10,440 nucleotides of DNA, taken from assembly GCA_031394025.1 (NCBI GenBank), contig JANMWO010000055.1, positions 1-10,440 of the forward strand, written 5' to 3'. Origin of the DNA: JANXSF01 sp031394025. GTDB lineage: Bacteria > Acidobacteriota > Terriglobia > Bryobacterales > Bryobacteraceae. This document shows, piece by piece, positions 7,418-10,440 of the stretch. A model generated the notes under the pieces. The model saw nothing but the letters and a program-made list of their open reading frames with translations, was not told the DNA's origin and searched no databases. Position 1 is the stretch's first letter. Each line of letters opens with the position of its first letter. The translations under genes were made by a program, and so were the position numbers.

Positions 7418-7549
7418 CCGTTATTCACCGTATAACCCGTCGTAGTCTGGAAGCAAAATCCATCCGAGGCTTTGCTCACGGGCATGGCCTTTTGGCTTAA
7501 GGGTGTTCGCTTTTGTTGATTGTGCCGATTGGAATATGGGATAGTGGCG
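7336..7549. repeat. Intergenic direct repeat, copy B (with 3322-3551)
   Basis: This is the second copy of the divergent promoter region. It lacks about 18 bases corresponding to the GCGATGGGTAGATACTCAAT area of copy A, and its -10-like hexamer is changed to TATGGG. At about 7549 it joins directly to sequence from deep inside the receptor gene. Confidence 0.88.
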
Positions 7550-7807
7550 GGCTACTTGGCTAGCACCCGACATGGTTCTACCTTTTGGCGGTTGTAAACA
7601 CTACCTCAACCGGCACTGTACATAGGTGCAACGCTGGCATAGCTGGCGATTTCAAAGCGCCTTATAATAAGCGGAAACTACGAAATTCCATTTGGCCATC
7701 AGATGACCGCAGGTTTGCGGCCAACACGCCTGGGCCCAGTGACTTTGTTCTGGCGGATGGCTGCCGTTTGCCATCAGCAACGGCGGAAACGACTGCCAGA
7801 TTGGCTT
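7549..7807 (+). pseudogene. TonB receptor copy B, left fragment, heavily deleted
   Basis: This stretch is a chain of pieces colinear with the intact receptor. Sequence from 7551 (GCTACTTGGCTAGCACC) matches 6135 onward; 7585-7625 matches about 6262-6300; 7648-7807 matches about 6567-6757, including 'GGAAACTACGAAATTCC' and 'CATCAGCAACGGCGG'. The first roughly 835 receptor codons are absent, two further gaps lie between the pieces, and about 35 bases are lost near 7763. Reading frame is not kept. Homology fades at about 7807, opposite receptor position 6757, where the unrelated cargo begins. A 99-codon open frame from 7585 to 7884 crosses this debris and is not regarded as a gene. Confidence 0.85.
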
Positions 7808-8021
7808 ATGCGCATGATGTCTTAGACAATACGGGACTTGTCTTCATTCTTGTTTCTCTCTTCATTAATCGTTTTGGAGAATAGGGATTAATGTTACATC
7901 TAGCCACTTAGTTTCGCTTGCTTCCTAGACAAACAAGTAGATACTTACATTACTTAGTAAGTATGTAAGTTACTAGTAAGTCTCGCAGGGAAAGAAACTC
8001 TGTATAACAAAGGAAAAGACC
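7808..8021. other. Spacer before the secreted-protein operon
   Basis: From about 7808 to 7930 I see no gene and no further receptor homology; the left end of the cargo segment lies here. The right part holds the palindrome cluster at 7943-7979 and the ribosome binding site of the next gene (AAGGAAAAG, about 8010-8018). It is visibly richer in A and T than the receptor gene. Confidence 0.5.
7943..7979. promoter_or_regulatory. Overlapping palindromes upstream of secreted operon
   Basis: ACTTACAT (7943-7950) pairs with ATGTAAGT (7963-7970). Inside lies the odd palindrome ACTTA-G-TAAGT (7952-7962), and next to it the perfect TTACTAGTAA (7970-7979). The half-site ACTTA/TAAGT therefore recurs several times within 40 bases, ending about 43 bases before the first start codon. 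That fits an operator for a dimeric repressor overlapping the promoter; the outer repeat could also fold as RNA. The binding protein is unknown. Confidence 0.5.
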
Positions 8022-8594
8022 ATGCGAAATAGTTATTCTAGCCTCCGTTTAGGCTCACTCTTAAATACTGTGATCACCACAGTAATGTTTTTTCAACGTG
8101 AAGCTCTTAGTCAAGCCCTACCCCCTCTCCCGTTCCCAACCTCAGAGATCCAAGTCGATGGTTCCATTAGCCCACAACTGATACCCGACGACGTCGCGTA
8201 TGTCCATCTCTTCCACATCCTCATGAAAAATCCGAATAGTAAAAATACCATTGCCGATGAACTGCGTAGGCAATCGTATTCACACCATTACTTTTCCCTG
8301 GCCTGCGGGGCTACGAATCGAACCCTGACTACGGCTCAGATCGACAAGCTATTGGCATTAGTAGATAGGACCACCGGGGAATACCTGGCAACTCATTCGA
8401 GGATGGTCGCGAGTAAGAGTCAGGCGGAGTACGACGCTGCGGGGCGGGCGCTTCAGGCACTAGCGGTAAAGACATTTAATAGTCTCGATCCTATAGATTT
8501 TGACCTGTCGGCGAAGGTTCGCGCCCATGTAAAGGAGCATGTCAAAAGCCGGATGAAGATTATGTCGGCCAAGGTTCCGCAAGGAAAAACTTAG
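8022..8594 (+). CDS. Putative exported helical protein, unknown family
   Basis: This 190-residue protein begins with ATG 8022, preceded by AAGGAAAAG at good spacing. Residues about 8-32 (LRLGSLLNTVITTVMFF, then QREALSQA) look like a signal peptide ending near SQA, although the hydrophobic core is short and interrupted by an arginine. The rest is mainly helical by composition: 'IPDDVAYVHLFHILMK' (54-69), 'TTAQIDKLLALVDRTTGEYL' (103-122) and a charged C-terminus 'VRAHVKEHVKSRMKI'. There is a single cysteine at residue 95. The 'SPQLIPDDVAYxxxF' segment recalls small exported proteins I associate with Acidobacteria, but I cannot name a family. It is the first gene of a three-gene set and ends 28 bases before the next. 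Function is unknown. Confidence 0.72.
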   Translation: MRNSYSSLRLGSLLNTVITTVMFFQREALSQALPPLPFPTSEIQVDGSISPQLIPDDVAYVHLFHILMKNPNSKNTIADELRRQSYSHHYFSLACGATNRTLTTAQIDKLLALVDRTTGEYLATHSRMVASKSQAEYDAAGRALQALAVKTFNSLDPIDFDLSAKVRAHVKEHVKSRMKIMSAKVPQGKT

Positions 8595-8622
8595 GCAATT
8601 AGGAACAAAAATTAGGAATCAT

Positions 8623-9288
8623 ATGAAAAACTTCACATCGTTTACATCTTTCGCTTTGATCCTCGGCTTCTCGCTTGCTGCTCCTGATTTTGTGTACGCA
8701 CAAGCATGGATGCCCGACTCTAGTTCAACCACCCTAGATATGTGGTCTGATGACACTCAAGTCTACGCCTACGGATTTACCTACGGAAGCAGTTTCGTTC
8801 ACACCTATTCTGTTGATGTACAGATCGAGAGTTCGCTTGGAGTAATTTTAATTGTGCCTGGCGGAGAATTGCAAGGCGGAACTGTTTCGACCTTTGCGAC
8901 GATGCCTTGGGACTTTTTTGATGATGGGGTGTACATTACTACCTCCGTACATCGTGGATTTTGCCTCTCGGCTCAGCTTGCCTTCACTCTTGCTTATGTT
9001 CAGTTTCAGAAGCGTCCTGGAAATAAGCCGCTATGCGCGGATGGGTTAACTGTTTCCTCCTGTAATGACGGAAACACTGAGGCTCCTCTAGGGCGCAGGA
9101 TTCAGTGGAGTTGTAGGAAGGAAGACCAGTGTTGCAAGGCTGGTGGCGAGGTGGCTCCAGGATGGTGCCGTAAGGATCGATGCACAAAAACTGGTACTCA
9201 GAGCAACGATCCACGGCCTTCGGCTTGCATGAGTGAGACAGCGTGCAATTTGGCGGCGTTTACATTTTGTCAGGACGGAATTCAATAG
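8623..9288 (+). CDS. Secreted cysteine-rich protein, unknown family
   Basis: This 221-residue protein has a clear signal peptide (MKNFTSFTSFALILGFSLAA, then PDFVYAQA), with likely cleavage near residue 26-28. AGGAATC stands just before the ATG. Residues about 30-110 have no cysteine and look beta-rich (STTLDMWSDDTQVYAYGFTY, VQIESSLGVILIVPGG). From residue 114 there are 11 cysteines: 114, 138, 147, 164, 170, 171, 182, 187, 202, 208 and 216, including a CC pair. This suggests a disulphide-stabilised extracytoplasmic domain; the odd number leaves one free or pairing with a partner. No known domain is recognised. It lies 28 bases after the helical protein gene and one base before the next gene, so the three are very likely one transcript. 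Confidence 0.8.
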   Translation: MKNFTSFTSFALILGFSLAAPDFVYAQAWMPDSSSTTLDMWSDDTQVYAYGFTYGSSFVHTYSVDVQIESSLGVILIVPGGELQGGTVSTFATMPWDFFDDGVYITTSVHRGFCLSAQLAFTLAYVQFQKRPGNKPLCADGLTVSSCNDGNTEAPLGRRIQWSCRKEDQCCKAGGEVAPGWCRKDRCTKTGTQSNDPRPSACMSETACNLAAFTFCQDGIQ

Positions 9289-9289
9289 C

Positions 9290-10060
9290 ATGACAAATTT
9301 CACTGCAATTTTCGCAATCGCTGTTTTTTCATCGGTTTCAATTTTCGGTCAGCAGACTGGAAAAGCATTGCGTCCATTCTCAGCGACTATCATTTCGACT
9401 TATGGTGGTGCCCACCCATTTCAATTACACCGCAGGTATGCTCAAGCTCCCGATGGGAGCACTGCTTATTTTGGGGAGCACGACCCTCCAGACAATGACG
9501 AAGGTTTACGTGGTGAATATTCCTCCTTGCTCAACATGCGGAAGAGGGTGTACATTGACACAAACGCTCTAATTAAAGCAGCGGTTGTCAGGCCATTGGC
9601 CGACGCAGAGGAGTTGAGCAGGATTGGGGTTCGCTATAGCTGCCAGGGGCTTACGGACGAAACTACTTGGCGCAGGGTAGGCGAAAGTGAAATCAAGGGG
9701 TTTAAGGTGATCGAAGTGATTGAGGAAGAAATAGGACCCCTCAGCGATGATGACGTTACTACCTTATGGGTTGCCCCCGATTTAAATTGCTTTCAACTGA
9801 AGCGAACACGCGTAAAGAACGGCAAAGTAGTGGAAGAGGACTTGGTGGAATCTCTGGATCTGAAGGAACCTAGTCCAACAATATTTGACGTTCCACATGG
9901 GTACAGCATTGTAAGGCCCGCCGAGTTAGAGCGACTTTATCGGGTCAAATTTCCCGGTAAGCAACTTTTTAGCGACTATTTGGTAATGAGGCTCGATGCG
10001 GATTACCAGCGAGCCATCGACAAGGCAGGCGCAAGGCCGTTACCAATCCACAAGAAATAA
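9290..10060 (+). CDS. Secreted protein, possibly LolA/DUF4412-like fold
   Basis: The start chosen is ATG 9290, one base after the stop of the cysteine-rich gene, giving 256 residues with a signal peptide MTNFTAIFAIAVFSSVSIFG before QQTG. An in-frame start at 9233 would hide this signal behind a charged segment inside the upstream gene. After the signal the protein has 'TIISTYGGAHPFQLHRRYAQ' and 'GSTAYFGEH', a repeat of beta-like strands, 'TTLWVAPDLNCFQLKRTRVK' and 'PTIFDVPHGYSIVRPAEL'. The pattern of a treated-salt-like strand, 'W.APDL.C..LK', then 'FDVPxGY' resembles acidobacterial exported proteins with a LolA-like or DUF4412-like fold, a tentative comparison. Two cysteines (118, 167) could form a disulphide. 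It is the last gene of the three-gene set; 40 bases later receptor-copy sequence begins. Function is unknown. Confidence 0.75.
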   Translation: MTNFTAIFAIAVFSSVSIFGQQTGKALRPFSATIISTYGGAHPFQLHRRYAQAPDGSTAYFGEHDPPDNDEGLRGEYSSLLNMRKRVYIDTNALIKAAVVRPLADAEELSRIGVRYSCQGLTDETTWRRVGESEIKGFKVIEVIEEEIGPLSDDDVTTLWVAPDLNCFQLKRTRVKNGKVVEEDLVESLDLKEPSPTIFDVPHGYSIVRPAELERLYRVKFPGKQLFSDYLVMRLDADYQRAIDKAGARPLPIHKK

Positions 10061-10111
10061 TCAACAAGGAAACAATAACGGCAATGCTTAAATCCCTAAC
10101 TGGTGCTCTCG

Positions 10112-10336
10112 GATCTGCCCTCACCGTCAACCTTCAACATGGACTTCTCTATCTTCAAAGGCTTTAAGTTTAGAGAGAAGTTGACCGCTCAAATCCGTGC
10201 TGAAGCGTTTAATGGCTTCAATCACCCAACCTGGGGTAATCCTGGTTTGACTGTGAACCAGCCCGGCACGTTTGGCATCATCAGCGGTGCCAACGGCAAC
10301 CGTACCATGCAGTTGGCCCTGAAGGTGAACTACTAA
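10112..10336 (+). pseudogene. TonB receptor copy B, 3' fragment
   Basis: This fragment encodes the last 75 codons of a receptor nearly identical to the intact one: STFNMDFSIFKGFKFREKLT and onward to MQLALKVNY and TAA. Between 10127 and 10336 there are 12 nucleotide differences from 6929-7138, nine of them synonymous (the three replacements are I to T, I to M and V to I). No signal peptide, plug or start with a ribosome binding site is attached, so it cannot make a receptor. A weak stretch just upstream (10068-10084, reading GNNNGNA) may match receptor codons PNNNGKS at 6770-6790, with about 110 bases then missing before 10112. Confidence 0.9.
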
Positions 10337-10351
10337 CTTCAGTCGATACTT

Positions 10352-10401
10352 GAAATCGGTGACGGGGGCGCATTTGCTTTTGCGTCCCCGTTGCCGTTTT
10401 C
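10352..10401 (+). terminator. Hairpin copy after receptor fragment
   Basis: Arms 10352-10372 and 10381-10401 pair around the loop TTTGCTTT. The stem keeps the G/C core of the hairpin at 7153-7205, with changes on the right arm and one internal mismatch. It would act as the end of the transcript for the three secreted-protein genes if they read through the receptor fragment. Confidence 0.55.
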
Positions 10402-10440
10402 GAACTACCCGCAGGCGGGTGGTGTATCGGTTTTAAGTGA

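Larger units (their letters stand above)
10112..10417. repeat. Receptor 3' end direct repeat, copy B (with 6914-7220)
   Basis: This is the second copy of the receptor tail plus downstream hairpin, ending in the shared GAACTACCCGCAGGCG. Homology stops near 10417, after which copy A and copy B differ. Confidence 0.92.

Noticed and set aside
7585..7884. A 99-codon forward open frame
   Set aside because: Most of it lies over receptor-copy debris that shifts frame and carries deletions, with no ribosome binding site; the protein has no coherent character.
9233..9289. Earlier start for the third cargo gene
   Set aside because: It would overlap the end of the cysteine-rich gene and put a charged segment before the signal peptide starting at 9290.
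7808..10110. Cargo as a classical transposon or insertion sequence
   Set aside because: No transposase, no convincing terminal inverted repeats and no clear target-site duplication were found at the approximate ends.
10103..10336. A small stand-alone gene of 77 codons
   Set aside because: It is the tail of a TonB receptor barrel copied from 6914-7138 and has no start signal or export signal of its own.

Overview
The window most likely comes from an acidobacterium of the Solibacter/Bryobacter type. This is inferred from gene content, because there is no rRNA or other phylogenetic marker. It holds a DUF1552 protein, a very large Oar-like TonB-dependent receptor with an N-terminal carboxypeptidase-regulatory domain, a gene with the N-terminal 'ASPxF...FGR...EVRxRLAxYY' domain common in Acidobacteria, and several small secreted proteins without a recognisable family. 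No tRNA, rRNA, CRISPR array or transposase is visible.

Layout. (1) 1-1227: 3' part of a DUF1552 gene that runs off the left edge. (2) 1242-2131: two type II toxin-antitoxin modules facing each other. Both antitoxins are intact, and both PIN toxins are broken. The forward toxin has lost its middle, and the reverse toxin stops after 40 residues. (3) 2157-3326, minus strand: a tightly coupled pair, a regulator-like gene followed by a DUF1697 gene. (4) 3327-3625: divergent promoter region. (5) 3626-7138: the intact TonB-dependent receptor, followed by a long hairpin. (6) 7232-7806: a decayed second copy of the regulator / promoter / receptor module. Regulator remnant, promoter copy and receptor pieces keep the same order and orientation but carry large deletions. 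(7) 8022-10060: three co-directional genes for exported proteins, closely packed like an operon and preceded by a dense cluster of palindromes. (8) 10112-10417: the 3' end of the second receptor copy with its own copy of the hairpin.

How it fits together. Units 4-5 and 6-8 are a tandem duplication of one locus. The second unit is a wreck, and the three secreted-protein genes sit inside its receptor pseudogene. The left and right receptor pieces around them appear to correspond to nearly adjacent positions of the intact receptor. The three-gene secreted operon and the paired broken toxin modules are the least explained parts. No function can be assigned to the three cargo proteins from sequence alone.
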